64,000 nt of DNA from Streptomyces neyagawaensis (GCF_023516595.1 NZ_JAMGBG010000123.1:1-64000); one strand, 5' to 3'; shown: positions 42,191 through 51,108, numbered from the stretch's first letter. Notes: generated by a model not told the origin, from the letters alone. Program-made: numbers and translations.

Positions 42191-43627
42191 CTAGTGGTGG
42201 AAGCCGGTCGCGGCGGCCTTGTCGCGGGTGATCGGGTGCGGCTGCTTGCGCAGTTCGGGCAGCAGCCGCCCCAGGTCCTCCAGGAACAGCTCGGCGAGGT
42301 CGGAGGAGAACCCGTTGCGGCACACCACGCGCAGCACGGACAGGTCCTGCCGGTTCTCCGGGAAGGTGTACGCCGGCACCAGCCAGCCCCGCTCGCTCAT
42401 CCGCCGCGCCACGTCGAACACGTCGTACGCGGTGACGTCGTCGGTGGTGGTGAAGGCGAACACCGGCAGCTCGTCGCCCCGCGTGAGCAGCCGGAAGTCA
42501 CCGAACGCGGCCACCTGCTCGGCGAGCTGGGTGGCGACGTCCCGCGTGGACTGCTGCACCGCCCGGAACCCCTCGCGGCCCAGCCGCAGGAAGGTGTAGT
42601 ACTGCGCGACGACCTGGGCGCCCGGCCGTGAGAAGTTCAGCGCGAAGGTCGGCATGTCGCCGCCCAGGTAGTTCACCCGGAACACCAGCTCCTCGGGCAG
42701 CTCGGCGGGCGACCGCCACAGCGCCCAGCCCACACCGGGGTACACCAGCCCGTACTTGTGCCCGGACGTGTTGATCGACGCCACCCTCGGCAGCCGGAAG
42801 TCCCACACGAGGTCCTCGTCGAGGAACGGCGCGACCATGGCGCCCGACGCCCCGTCGACATGCACGGGCACGTCGAGCCCCGTGCGCTCCTGCAACTCGT
42901 CGAGCGCCGCGCACAGCTCCGCGATCGGCTCGTAGGACCCGTCGAAGGTGGACCCGAGGATGCCCACGACCCCGATGGTGTTCTCGTCGCACAGCGCGGC
43001 GGCCGCCGCCGGGTCGAGATGGAACCGGTCGCCCTCCATGGGCACCTGCCGGGCCTCCACCTCCCAGAAGTTGCAGAACTTCTCCCAGCAGACCTGCACA
43101 TTGACGCCCATGACCAGATTGGGTCGCGCGTCCGCCGAGGGGTACCGGTCGGCGTTGCGCCGCGCCCACCGCCGTTTGAGGGCCATCCCGGCGAGCATGC
43201 ACGCCTCGCTGGACCCGGTGGTCGAACAGCCGACGGCCGTGTCGGGGTCCGGCGCGTTCCACAGATCGGCGAGCATCGCCACACAGCGCCGCTCCAGCTC
43301 GGCCGTGCGCGGATACTCGTCCTTGTCGATCATGTTCTTGTCCCGGCACTCACTCATCAGGACGGCGGCCTGCGGCTCCATCCAGGTGGTGACGAAGGTG
43401 GCGAGGTTCAGCCGCGCGTTGCCGTCCAGCATGAGTTCGTCGTGGACCAGCTGATACGCCGTGGACGGCGTCAGCGGGCCGTCCGGCAGCCGGTGCCTGG
43501 GCGGGGCCTCCGCCATACCGGCGACCGGGTCGGCGGCGCCGTAGAAGGGGTTCACGGCGATCCGCCGCCGGTCGCCGTCGTGCCGCCGGTCGTCCGGGGC
43601 GAGGGGGTCCCATCGGTGCAGTGGCAT
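42191..43627 (-). CDS. gadB: Glutamate decarboxylase
   Basis: 478 aa pyridoxal-phosphate enzyme that decarboxylates glutamate to GABA. The PLP lysine is in SINTSGHKYGLVYPGVGW (Lys about 291), preceded by VPVHVDGASGAMVAPFL with the conserved HxDxA-type segment. The start MPLHRWDPLAPDD follows from the ATG at 43627. It has the active-site loop and C-terminal part of the family. It could produce GABA for nitrogen or acid metabolism. Divergent from tipA, with the tipA promoter in the 89 bp gap. Confidence 0.92.
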   Translation of the reverse strand: MPLHRWDPLAPDDRRHDGDRRRIAVNPFYGAADPVAGMAEAPPRHRLPDGPLTPSTAYQLVHDELMLDGNARLNLATFVTTWMEPQAAVLMSECRDKNMIDKDEYPRTAELERRCVAMLADLWNAPDPDTAVGCSTTGSSEACMLAGMALKRRWARRNADRYPSADARPNLVMGVNVQVCWEKFCNFWEVEARQVPMEGDRFHLDPAAAAALCDENTIGVVGILGSTFDGSYEPIAELCAALDELQERTGLDVPVHVDGASGAMVAPFLDEDLVWDFRLPRVASINTSGHKYGLVYPGVGWALWRSPAELPEELVFRVNYLGGDMPTFALNFSRPGAQVVAQYYTFLRLGREGFRAVQQSTRDVATQLAEQVAAFGDFRLLTRGDELPVFAFTTTDDVTAYDVFDVARRMSERGWLVPAYTFPENRQDLSVLRVVCRNGFSSDLAELFLEDLGRLLPELRKQPHPITRDKAAATGFHH

Positions 43628-43657
43628 GTCTTCGACGGTAGGTGCGGCACGGGGGAC

Positions 43658-43688
43658 TTGCACCTCACGCGACGTGAGGACCCAGGCT
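43658..43688 (+). promoter_or_regulatory. TipA-type autoregulated promoter (ptipA-like)
   Basis: TTGCAC (43658-43663), 19 nt spacer and CAGGCT (43683-43688). The spacer contains the inverted repeat CCTCACG-CGA-CGTGAGG (43663-43679). Long spacers with a central palindrome are the MerR-type promoter design, and this agrees closely with the thiostrepton-inducible tipA promoter known from Streptomyces. Confidence 0.88.
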
Positions 43689-43716
43689 GGAGGGAGACCG
43701 AAAGGAGGAGCGGAAC

Positions 43717-44478
43717 ATGAGCCACACCGTGGGACAGGTCTCCGGATTCGCCGGGATCACGGTGCGCACGCTGCACCACTACGACGAGATCGGCCTGCTC
43801 GTACCGAGCGAACGCACCCACGCGGGGCACCGCCGTTACAGCGACGCCGACCTCGACCGGCTGCAGCAGATCCTGTTCTACCGGGAGCTCGGTTTCCCCC
43901 TCGACGAGGTCGCGGCCCTGCTCGACGACCCGGAGACGGACCCGCGGGCGCACCTGCGCCGCCAGCACGAGCTGCTGACCGCCCGGATCGAGAAGCTGCA
44001 GAAGATGGCCGCGGCCGTGGAGCATGCCATGGAGGCACGGAAGATGGGCATCAACCTCACGCCCGAGGAGCGGTTCGAGGTCTTCGGGGACAAGGACCCC
44101 GAGCAGTACGCCGAGGAGGCCGAGCAGCGCTGGGGCGGCACCGACGCGTACGCCGAGTCGCAGCGCCGCGCGGCGTCGTACACCAAGGACGACTGGAAGC
44201 GCATGCAGGCCGAGGTGGCCGACTGGGGCGCGCGCTACGACGCCCTGATGACCGCCGGCGAGCCGGCGACCGGCGAGGCCGCGATGGACATGGCCGAGGA
44301 GCACCGCCGCCACATCTGCCGCTGGTTCTACGAGTGCCCCTACGACATGCACCGTTCCCTCGGCGATATGTACGTCGCCGACGAGCGGTTCAAGGCGTTC
44401 TACGACTCCATGTGCCCGGGGCTCGCGGAGCACCTGCGGGAGGCGATCACGGCCAACGCCGCCCGTGCGCGTCCCTGA
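43717..44478 (+). CDS. tipA: MerR-family thiostrepton-binding regulator TipA (with internal TipAS start)
   Basis: 253 aa, the length of TipAL. The MerR winged helix is MSHTVGQVSGFAGITVRTLH with HYDEIGLLVPSERTHAGHRR, then a coiled-coil. The C-terminal TipAS domain (residues 110-253) binds thiopeptides covalently; EEHRRHICRWFYECPYDMH has a Cys near the typical position. An internal ATG at 44044-44046 preceded by GGAGG (44031-44035) gives residue 110 (MGINLTPEERFEVFG), which would yield TipAS separately, as known for TipA. It is a sensor of antibiotics and activates its own promoter. Confidence 0.95.
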   Translation: MSHTVGQVSGFAGITVRTLHHYDEIGLLVPSERTHAGHRRYSDADLDRLQQILFYRELGFPLDEVAALLDDPETDPRAHLRRQHELLTARIEKLQKMAAAVEHAMEARKMGINLTPEERFEVFGDKDPEQYAEEAEQRWGGTDAYAESQRRAASYTKDDWKRMQAEVADWGARYDALMTAGEPATGEAAMDMAEEHRRHICRWFYECPYDMHRSLGDMYVADERFKAFYDSMCPGLAEHLREAITANAARARP

Positions 44479-44528
44479 CCACACAGCTTGGTCCCGGGGC
44501 GGGCACAGGGCACTCTGGAGGAGCCCGT

Positions 44529-44555
44529 GGAACCTGAGGGGGTGACCGTGCGTTG
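44529..44555 (+). promoter_or_regulatory. Possible ECF-sigma promoter of the DedA gene
   Basis: GGAACC (44529-44534), a 16 nt spacer and CGTTG (44551-44555) resemble SigE-type promoters of Streptomyces envelope-stress genes. An inverted repeat GGTGACC/GGTCACC (44541-44547 and 44564-44570) overlaps it. Confidence 0.4.
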
Positions 44556-44629
44556 ATAGCTTTGGTCACCCCTGTGGGTCCTCACCCGCAGACCCTCACT
44601 TGCCTCTCACCCCCCAGGAGCCCGGAACC

Positions 44630-45586
44630 GTGACGACGATCGCCCTCGGACCGAGCTGGCTGGACCCGGATTATCTGCTCGACTCGTTCGGGATCTGGGG
44701 CCTGCTCGTGATCGTGTTCGCCGAGTCCGGCCTCCTCATCGGCTTCTTCCTGCCGGGTGACTCGCTGCTGTTCACGGCCGGCATGCTCATCGCGACCGAT
44801 CTGCTGGACTTCCCGCTGTGGGCGGCCATCGCGCTGATCTGCGTCTCGGCGATCCTGGGCGACCAGGCGGGCTACATGTTCGGCAAGAAGGTCGGTCCCG
44901 CCCTCTTCAAGCGGCCCGACTCCCGCCTGTTCAAGCAGGAGAACGTCACCAAGGCCCACGAGTTCTTCGAGAAGCACGGCCCGAAGTCCCTCGTCCTGGC
45001 CCGCTTCGTGCCCATCGTGCGCACGTTCACGCCGATCATCGCCGGCGTCAGCGGCATGAAGTACCGCTCGTTCCTGATCTTCAACGTCGTCGGCGGCATC
45101 CTGTGGGGCGCGGGCGTCACGCTGCTGGGCGCCTGGCTCGGGCAGATCGACTTCGTCCGCAAGAACATCGAGGCGATGCTGATCCTCATCGTCCTCATCT
45201 CGGTGCTCCCGATCATCATCGAGCTGCTGAAGGCCCGTAAGGCGAAGAAGAACCAGCCCGAACAGCCCCCGGCCGCCGCCCCGGTGATGGACGACGCGAC
45301 GACCCAGCTCCGCCGCGTCCCCTCCACCGACCAGCCCCAGCCGTACGCCCAGCAGCCCCCGCACCAGCAGCAGTACGACCAGCACCAGGGCTACGACAAC
45401 CAGGGCTACCCGAACCAGGGCTACGACGACGGCGGCCACCAGGACTACGGCTACCAGCAGCCCCCGCAGCAGCAGCCGTACGCCCCGCAGTACCCGCAGG
45501 GCAACCAGTACCCCCAGGACCCCAACGGGGGCCAGAACCAGGGGAACAACCATGGTTACCAGGGGCAGAACTACCCGCAGTACTGA
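44630..45586 (+). CDS. DedA-family membrane protein with a Gln/Pro/Tyr-rich tail
   Basis: 318 aa. The DedA/VTT domain shows FLPGDSLLFTAGMLIA, DQAGYMFGKKVGPALF and the polar residues in LARFVPIVRTFTPIIAGVSG, with several TM segments up to about residue 205. DedA proteins are linked to lipid scrambling, membrane homeostasis and cationic-peptide resistance. The C-terminal roughly 100 residues are low complexity with QGYDNQGYPNQGYDDGG repeats, which is unusual for the family and probably cytoplasmic. GTG 44630 has an AGGAG about nine bases upstream; TTG 44600 is less likely. Confidence 0.9.
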   Translation: MTTIALGPSWLDPDYLLDSFGIWGLLVIVFAESGLLIGFFLPGDSLLFTAGMLIATDLLDFPLWAAIALICVSAILGDQAGYMFGKKVGPALFKRPDSRLFKQENVTKAHEFFEKHGPKSLVLARFVPIVRTFTPIIAGVSGMKYRSFLIFNVVGGILWGAGVTLLGAWLGQIDFVRKNIEAMLILIVLISVLPIIIELLKARKAKKNQPEQPPAAAPVMDDATTQLRRVPSTDQPQPYAQQPPHQQQYDQHQGYDNQGYPNQGYDDGGHQDYGYQQPPQQQPYAPQYPQGNQYPQDPNGGQNQGNNHGYQGQNYPQY

Positions 45587-45604
45587 CCCGCTCCGCCCAG
45601 GACT

Positions 45605-45637
45605 CCGCGCCCTTGTCAACAGGGGCGCGGATCGCTT
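45605..45637 (+). terminator. Terminator after the DedA gene
   Basis: CCGCGCCC (45605-45612) pairs with GGGCGCGG (45623-45630) and is followed by ATCGCTTTT. Confidence 0.75.
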
Positions 45638-45639
45638 TT

Positions 45640-45674
45640 CAGGGGCGCGGGGAACTGCGCGACCAGCCCGAGAC
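45640..45674 (+). repeat. Dispersed repeat, copy C (short form)
   Basis: The sequence begins CAGGGGCGCGGGGAACTGCG and continues CGACCAGCCCGAGAC. It follows the DedA terminator and lies before the convergent exporter gene. Confidence 0.8.
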
Positions 45675-45718
45675 GCCCCGCGGCCGCCCACGAACAGCAC
45701 ACCCCGGGCAGCAGGCGC

Positions 45719-47443
45719 TCAGAACCCCCGCGTCCGCTTCGCCGCCTTGCGGCCCGCGCGGGCCGCGCCCGGCAGGAACAGCCGGAACAGCTCCGAGCCC
45801 AGGTTCACCCCGATCGCGATGGCCATGGCCAGCGCCGCCGCCTTCGTCAGCGACACCAGCCCCGCGTCCACGTCGTTCTGCGCGAACGCCAGCAGCCCGA
45901 AGTACGTCGCGGAACCCGGCAACAGCGGCCCGATCGCGGCCGTCGTGTACGGCAGCGCCGAAGCGAACCGGTACCGGGACAGCAGCTGCCCGAACAGCCC
46001 CACCAGGCCCGCGGCCACCGCCGTGGACGCGACCGGCGAGATCCCGCCCGCGTAGTGCATCGCCCCGTACACCGACCAGGCCACACCCCCGTTGAGGGTC
46101 ACCGCCAGCACGGTGGATCGTTCCTGCTGGAGCAGGACCGCGAAGGTCAGCGACAGCAGCATCGACGCGATCAGCTGGAGCACGGGCCGCTCGGCGGTGC
46201 TCAGCTCCGTGTCCGGGTTCAGCTGGGCCCCCAGCTTCACCCCGAAGTACAGGACGAGCAGCACCCCCACCACGATGCCCACGAAGAGGTACATGACCTC
46301 CAGCAGCCGGGCCGAGGCCGTGATGTAGAAGCCGGTCAGCCCGTCCTGGACGCCCGCGACGAGCGCCCGCCCGGGAAGCAGGGCGAACAGCCCACCGGTG
46401 ATGACGGCGGCGGCCTCCACGTCCACGTGGAACACGGTCAGCAGCACGCCGATCGCCGCCGGCGGCATCGCCGCAGCCAGGAACTGGTAGAACTCCGGCA
46501 GCCCGCGCCCCGAGCACACCCACGCCAACCGGTCGCCCAGCATGGCCCCGAGCGCCGCCGCGACGAACACGACGACGCCACCGCCGACCAGCGTGGACGC
46601 GGCGCCCGCCAGCAGCCCGCTGGAGGCCGTCAGCACCCAGCCGGGATACGGGTGCCGGTTGCGCCGTATCTCCGCGAGCCGCCGGTACGCCTCCTCCAGC
46701 GAGATCACGTTCTCCGGGTCGCTGAGGTCGTCCACCAGCCGGAAGACGGCCGCGAGCCGTGTGTAGTCGGTGGCCCGGCGCCGCACGATCCGCGAGGCGG
46801 TGACCGGGTCGTCCACCAGCGACGGCTGATAGGTCACCGACAGCTGGGTGAACGTCACCGTCGGCTCGCAGCGGTCCAGACCGTAGGACCGGCAGACGGC
46901 GAACATCGCCGCCTCCACGTCCTCCGCGCCCTCACCGCCCGCGAGCAGCAGCTCCCCGATACGCAGCGTCAGGTCGAGCACCCGCGGCACGGCGGGCCCC
47001 GACTCGCCCTCCGCGCGCACCGGCTCCGGCGCGGGCCGCTCCGCCACCGGCATCCGCAGCATGGTCCGCATCCGGTCCTGCCACGGCACGTCCTTGGTCA
47101 GGCTGACGGCCGGGATGCCGTTCGCCGGTGTGAACGCGGGCGGCGCCTGCTTCGCGCGGTACGTCCGCGGTGTGCTGAACGCCGACCCCTCCTGCTCCCC
47201 GGCCACCGGCTCGGGCGGCGTGAGCCCCTGCGGCAGCGCGAACTCCGAGGTCGTCTGCGACTCCGGCTCCACCGCGGCCGGCGGCACGTCCAGCCCCGCG
47301 GGGATCGCGAACTCCGAGGTCACCGACGACTCGCCGTCGATCCCCGGGACAGGACCCGCCTGGGCCGCCGCTCTCACGGCGGCGAAGGCGCTGCTCGCCT
47401 CGTCCGACACCGGTTTGCGGTCCTCGCGTCCCGTCACTCCCAC
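45719..47443 (-). CDS. Threonine/serine exporter family protein (ThrE-like)
   Basis: 574 aa. The N-terminal roughly 130 residues are a soluble Pro/Glu-rich region with a duplicated motif (SVTSEFAIPAGL and QTTSEFALPQGL). The DUF1212/ThrE-type domain follows: VLDLTLRIGELLLAGGEGAE, DVEAAMFAVCRSYGL and TFTQLSVTYQP. The C-terminal half has about ten TM segments with a DUF3815-like module (ALPYTTAAIGPLLPGSATYF). The protein fuses both halves in one chain, a usual arrangement in actinobacteria. GTG at 47443 or 47437 is the start. The gene is convergent with dedA. Confidence 0.88.
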   Translation of the reverse strand: MGVTGREDRKPVSDEASSAFAAVRAAAQAGPVPGIDGESSVTSEFAIPAGLDVPPAAVEPESQTTSEFALPQGLTPPEPVAGEQEGSAFSTPRTYRAKQAPPAFTPANGIPAVSLTKDVPWQDRMRTMLRMPVAERPAPEPVRAEGESGPAVPRVLDLTLRIGELLLAGGEGAEDVEAAMFAVCRSYGLDRCEPTVTFTQLSVTYQPSLVDDPVTASRIVRRRATDYTRLAAVFRLVDDLSDPENVISLEEAYRRLAEIRRNRHPYPGWVLTASSGLLAGAASTLVGGGVVVFVAAALGAMLGDRLAWVCSGRGLPEFYQFLAAAMPPAAIGVLLTVFHVDVEAAAVITGGLFALLPGRALVAGVQDGLTGFYITASARLLEVMYLFVGIVVGVLLVLYFGVKLGAQLNPDTELSTAERPVLQLIASMLLSLTFAVLLQQERSTVLAVTLNGGVAWSVYGAMHYAGGISPVASTAVAAGLVGLFGQLLSRYRFASALPYTTAAIGPLLPGSATYFGLLAFAQNDVDAGLVSLTKAAALAMAIAIGVNLGSELFRLFLPGAARAGRKAAKRTRGF

Positions 47444-47582
47444 TCCGCGGCGCTCCCTGTACGACAGCTCCAGTACGCCTCAGTATGCGCGGCGCCACAC
47501 ACCGGTACGCGAACGGGCCACGGGTCCCACAAGGGGACACGCGGCCCGTTCGGTTCCACGGCCTGCGAGGCGAGGCGGGAGG

Positions 47583-48074
47583 TCAGTGACCGCCCTGCTC
47601 CTTGAAGCGCTTGTACGACTTCTCGACCTCGGCCTCGGCCTCGGCGCGGCCGACCCAGTCGGCGCCCTCGACGGACTTGCCGGGCTCCAGGTCCTTGTAG
47701 ACCTCGAAGAAGTGCTGGATCTCCAGGCGGTCGAACTCCGAGACGTGGTGGATGTCACGCAGGTGCTCCACACGCGGGTCGGACGCCGGGACGCACAGCA
47801 GCTTGTCGTCGCCGCCGGCCTCGTCGGTCATCCGGAACATGCCGATCGCGCGGCACTTGATGAGGCAGCCGGGGAAGGTCGGCTCCTCCAGGATGACCAG
47901 CGCGTCCAGCGGGTCGCCGTCCTCGCCGAGGGTGTTCTCGACGAAGCCGTAGTCGGCCGGGTAGCTGGTCGAGGTGAAGAGCCGACGGTCCAGGCGGATC
48001 CGACCGGTCTCGTGGTCCACCTCGTACTTGTTCCGCGAACCCTTCGGAATCTCGATCGTGACGTCGAACTCCAC
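47583..48074 (-). CDS. ppa: Inorganic pyrophosphatase
   Basis: 163 aa soluble enzyme that hydrolyses pyrophosphate to phosphate and drives biosynthesis forward. The sequence VEFDVTIEIPKGSRNKYEVD, the catalytic stretch DYGFVENTLGEDGDPLDALV and GKSVEGADWVGRAEAEAEVE are characteristic. GTG at 48074 follows GGAGGAG with six bases spacing; an in-frame ATG at 48089 would add five residues but overlaps this Shine-Dalgarno. Divergent from dacB by about 80 bp. Confidence 0.96.
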   Translation of the reverse strand: MEFDVTIEIPKGSRNKYEVDHETGRIRLDRRLFTSTSYPADYGFVENTLGEDGDPLDALVILEEPTFPGCLIKCRAIGMFRMTDEAGGDDKLLCVPASDPRVEHLRDIHHVSEFDRLEIQHFFEVYKDLEPGKSVEGADWVGRAEAEAEVEKSYKRFKEQGGH

Positions 48075-48153
48075 CGGTGGCTCCTCCATGATCAACACAT
48101 AGTTCTGGTGGTTAAGTGTCCCTCACGCAGGTGTGTGATCGCGAAAGGGGCTG

Positions 48154-49809
48154 GTGGTCGTGCCCGAGCCGAAGGTCTGGCGGGCCGCGAGACCGCATGT
48201 CGTGCGGGTCGCGCGCGCCGTGAAACCGGGTGTCGTGCGGATGGCGCACGCCGTGAAACCCGGTGCCGCGCGCGTCGCACGGGTGGTGAAACCCGGTGTC
48301 GTACGCGTCACGAGCGCCGTCGGCGCGCGCTCTTCGCGACTCACGGGGAGCACGAAGAACCTCACGAACCTCCAGCTCACCGCGGGTGCTGCCACCCTGG
48401 GGCTGGTGCTCTCGGCCGGCGCCGTCCTCGCCGCCGGGCCCTGGGACTCCACCGGTCAGCGTACGGCCGAGCGCGACTGGGCCGCATCGCACGGTCACGA
48501 GGGTGGCGCAGATCACGGACGTAATTCCGGTACGTCGTCCGGTACGGCCCAGGGGGCGCCCAAGCCCGCACCGAGCGCCCCCTCCGTGCTGACCGGCCTC
48601 GGCGGCGCCTCCGGCGCGGACTCCATGCCCGGCGGCGACGCGCTCGCCGCCGTCCTCGACCCGCTGCTGGGGGCCCCGGCGCTTGGCCCCCGCCGCGCGG
48701 CGGCCGTCGTCGACGTCAAGACCGGCGAGCTGCTGTACGGCAAGGGCGCCGACGACGCACTGACCCCCGCCTCCACCACCAAGATCGCCACGGCCGCCGC
48801 GGCCCTCTCGGCGGCCGGCCCGGACCACCGCATCGAGACCCGCGTCGTCCTGCAGCCCGGCACCGACGAGGTCGTCCTCGTCGGCGGCGGCGACCCCACC
48901 CTGACGGCCCACAAGGACGCCGGCGGCTACGCGAGCCTGCGCACCCTCGCCGACCGGACGGCCACCGCGCTCGCCAAGCGTCACCTGAACGAGATCACGC
49001 TCACCTACGACACGTCCCTCTACGACGGACCCGTGCTCCACACCATCGGCCGCGACGACAACCTGGCCCCCGTCACCGCCCTCATGGTCGACGAGGCCCG
49101 CCAGAACGACTCCACCAGCGGCACGGCCACGCGCAGCCTCGACCCGCCGGTGGACGCCACCCGCGCCTTCGCGGACCTCCTGGCGGACCGCGGCATCAAG
49201 ACGGCCAAGAGCCCCGCCGCGGGCCCCGTCACGGCCTCCAAGAAGGCCGAGGAGATCGCCTCCGTCTCCTCCGCGCCCCTGTCCACCCTGGTCGAGCGCA
49301 TGCTCACCCACAGCGACAACGACATCGCCGAGGCCCTCGCCCGTCAGGTCGCCCTCGCCGCCGGCGAACCGGCCAGCTTCGAGGGCGGCGGCGCGGCGAT
49401 CAAGAAGGAACTCAAGAAACTCGAACTCCCCCTCGGCGACATCGCCTTCGCCGACGGCAGCGGCCTGAGCCGGGGCGACCGGCTGACCCCCGCCCTCCTC
49501 ACCTCGCTCCTCGCCGCCGCCGCGTCCCCCTCCCACCCCGAACTCCGCCCGGTCCTCACCGGCCTCCCCGTCGCCGGCTTCACGGGCACCCTGCGCACCC
49601 GCTACCCCGCCGACTCGACGGGCACCGGCGTCGTCCGTGCCAAGACCGGCACCCTGACCGGCGTCAACACCCTCGCCGGCACCGTCGTCGACGCCGACGG
49701 CCGCCTCCTCTCCTTCGCCTTCATGGCCACGCAGACACCCAGCCGCGACCAGGCCCAAGCAGCCCTGGACACAGCAGCCTCAGCGCTGGCCAACTGCGGC
49801 TGCCGCTGA
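48154..49809 (+). CDS. dacB: D-alanyl-D-alanine carboxypeptidase / PBP4-type (S13 family)
   Basis: 551 aa membrane-anchored penicillin-binding protein that trims or opens peptidoglycan. The three active-site motifs are present: SxxK in PASTTKIATAAA (Ser about 207), SDN in HSDNDIAEAL (Ser about 387) and KTG in RAKTGTLTGVNTLAGTVV (Lys about 497). A single TM segment lies near residues 70-95. Before it the N-terminus is a basic region with four 11-residue repeats of the form VVRVARAVKPG, which is atypical and faces the cytoplasm. The start is GTG 48154 (or GTG 48160). Confidence 0.95.
   Translation: MVVPEPKVWRAARPHVVRVARAVKPGVVRMAHAVKPGAARVARVVKPGVVRVTSAVGARSSRLTGSTKNLTNLQLTAGAATLGLVLSAGAVLAAGPWDSTGQRTAERDWAASHGHEGGADHGRNSGTSSGTAQGAPKPAPSAPSVLTGLGGASGADSMPGGDALAAVLDPLLGAPALGPRRAAAVVDVKTGELLYGKGADDALTPASTTKIATAAAALSAAGPDHRIETRVVLQPGTDEVVLVGGGDPTLTAHKDAGGYASLRTLADRTATALAKRHLNEITLTYDTSLYDGPVLHTIGRDDNLAPVTALMVDEARQNDSTSGTATRSLDPPVDATRAFADLLADRGIKTAKSPAAGPVTASKKAEEIASVSSAPLSTLVERMLTHSDNDIAEALARQVALAAGEPASFEGGGAAIKKELKKLELPLGDIAFADGSGLSRGDRLTPALLTSLLAAAASPSHPELRPVLTGLPVAGFTGTLRTRYPADSTGTGVVRAKTGTLTGVNTLAGTVVDADGRLLSFAFMATQTPSRDQAQAALDTAASALANCGCR
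48199..48330 (+). repeat. 33 bp repeats at the N-terminus of dacB
   Basis: Four imperfect 33 bp units encode the basic peptide VVRVARAVKPG and variants (VVRMAHAVKPG, AARVARVVKPG, VVRVTSAV). The repeat length is a multiple of three. Confidence 0.75.
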
Positions 49810-49837
49810 CCCGCGGCCCCTGGAGGCCGAAGGCCTG

Positions 49838-49915
49838 ACAGGGGCGCGGGGCTGTGACACATGCGGCTCCGCCGCGTGGGCGCGAACAACCCCCACAGAC
49901 CCGCAGTCGCCGAAC
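49838..49915 (+). repeat. Dispersed repeat, copy D (long form)
   Basis: It begins CAGGGGCGCGGGGCTG, then carries an inner hairpin GCGGC-tcc-GCCGC (49863-49875) and continues TGGGCGCGAACAAC with ACCCGCAGTCGCCGAACG, a longer version of the repeat seen in copies A to C. It lies between dacB and the metalloprotease gene. Confidence 0.7.
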
Positions 49916-49983
49916 GACGAGCACCACCCCCCACCGCTGGCGCGGCCTGCCCCCAGCGGCAGCGCTCCCGTACGGTTGACAAC

Positions 49984-51108
49984 ATGACGCGCATCGGTGG
50001 TGCCGAGATGGTCGACTGGAATCTCGCGGTCGCGACCGCGACCCGGCTCGTACGGCCGGGCCCCGACGTGAGCCGCGACGAGGCACGCGCCATCGTCGCC
50101 GAGCTGCGCCGACACGCGAAGGCGTCGGAGGAGCACGTCCGCGCGTTCACGCGGATGCTCCCCGACGAGGCCGACGACACACCCGTCCTCGTCGTCGACC
50201 GCCCGGGCTGGGTCCGGGCGAACGTCGCCGGGTTCCGGGAACTGCTCAAACCGCTGCTGGAGAAGATGCAGGAACGTCGCGCCGGCAGCCCCGGCGGAGC
50301 CGTGCTGGGCGCCGTCGGCGGCAAGGTCACCGGCGTCGAACTCGGCATGCTGCTGTCGTTCCTGGCCTCTCGGGTCCTCGGCCAGTACGAGACCTTCGCC
50401 CCGGCGTCCCGCGAACTCCCCGCGGGCGAGAACGGCGGTGGCCGGCTCCTGCTGGTCGCCCCGAACATCGTGCACGTCGAGCGCGAACTCGACGTCCAGC
50501 CCCACGACTTCCGCCTCTGGGTCTGTCTCCACGAGGAGACCCACCGGACCCAGTTCACGGCCGTTCCCTGGCTGCGTGACCACCTCGAGGGCGAAATCCA
50601 GTCTTTCTTGCAGGAGACCGAGGTCGACCCCATGACAGTCCTGGAGCGCATCCGGGAGGCCGCCCAGTCACTCGCGGGGGGCCGCCCCGAAGGCGAGGTC
50701 GGCGACGACGGTCACTCGATCGTGGAGTTGGTGCAGACCCCCGCCCAGCGCGAGATCCTCGGCCGTCTCACCGCCGTCATGTCCCTCCTGGAGGGACACG
50801 CCGACTTCGTGATGGACGGAGTGGGACCCGCGGTCGTCCCGTCCGTCTCCGAGATCCGCGAGAAGTTCCAGCAGCGCCGCGCGAGGGGCGCCTCACGACT
50901 GGACCTCGCCCTGCGCAAGCTGCTCGGTCTGGATGCCAAACTGAGGCAGTACCGGGACGGTGAACGGTTCGTACGCGCAGTCGTCGAACAGGTCGGCATG
51001 GACGGGTTCAACCGCGTGTGGACCTCGCCGAACACCCTGCCGACCAAGGCGGAGATCGCCAAACCGGCGGACTGGGTCGCACGGGTGCACCGCAAGGCGG
51101 AGTCCTGA
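49984..51108 (+). CDS. Zinc-dependent metalloprotease-like protein (DUF2342)
   Basis: 374 aa. It has the zinc motif CLHEETHRTQF (HExxH) near residue 182, and an additional Glu-rich HADFVMDGVG segment near residue 270 that supplies a third ligand in this family (TIGR03624-like). N-terminal lines MVDWNLAVATATRLVRPGPD and GRLLLVAPNIVHVERELDV are conserved in actinobacterial relatives. Its substrate is unknown. ATG 49984 is chosen; the gene has no clear signal peptide, so it is probably cytoplasmic. It sits in the conserved dacB to tilS block. Confidence 0.9.
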   Translation: MTRIGGAEMVDWNLAVATATRLVRPGPDVSRDEARAIVAELRRHAKASEEHVRAFTRMLPDEADDTPVLVVDRPGWVRANVAGFRELLKPLLEKMQERRAGSPGGAVLGAVGGKVTGVELGMLLSFLASRVLGQYETFAPASRELPAGENGGGRLLLVAPNIVHVERELDVQPHDFRLWVCLHEETHRTQFTAVPWLRDHLEGEIQSFLQETEVDPMTVLERIREAAQSLAGGRPEGEVGDDGHSIVELVQTPAQREILGRLTAVMSLLEGHADFVMDGVGPAVVPSVSEIREKFQQRRARGASRLDLALRKLLGLDAKLRQYRDGERFVRAVVEQVGMDGFNRVWTSPNTLPTKAEIAKPADWVARVHRKAES

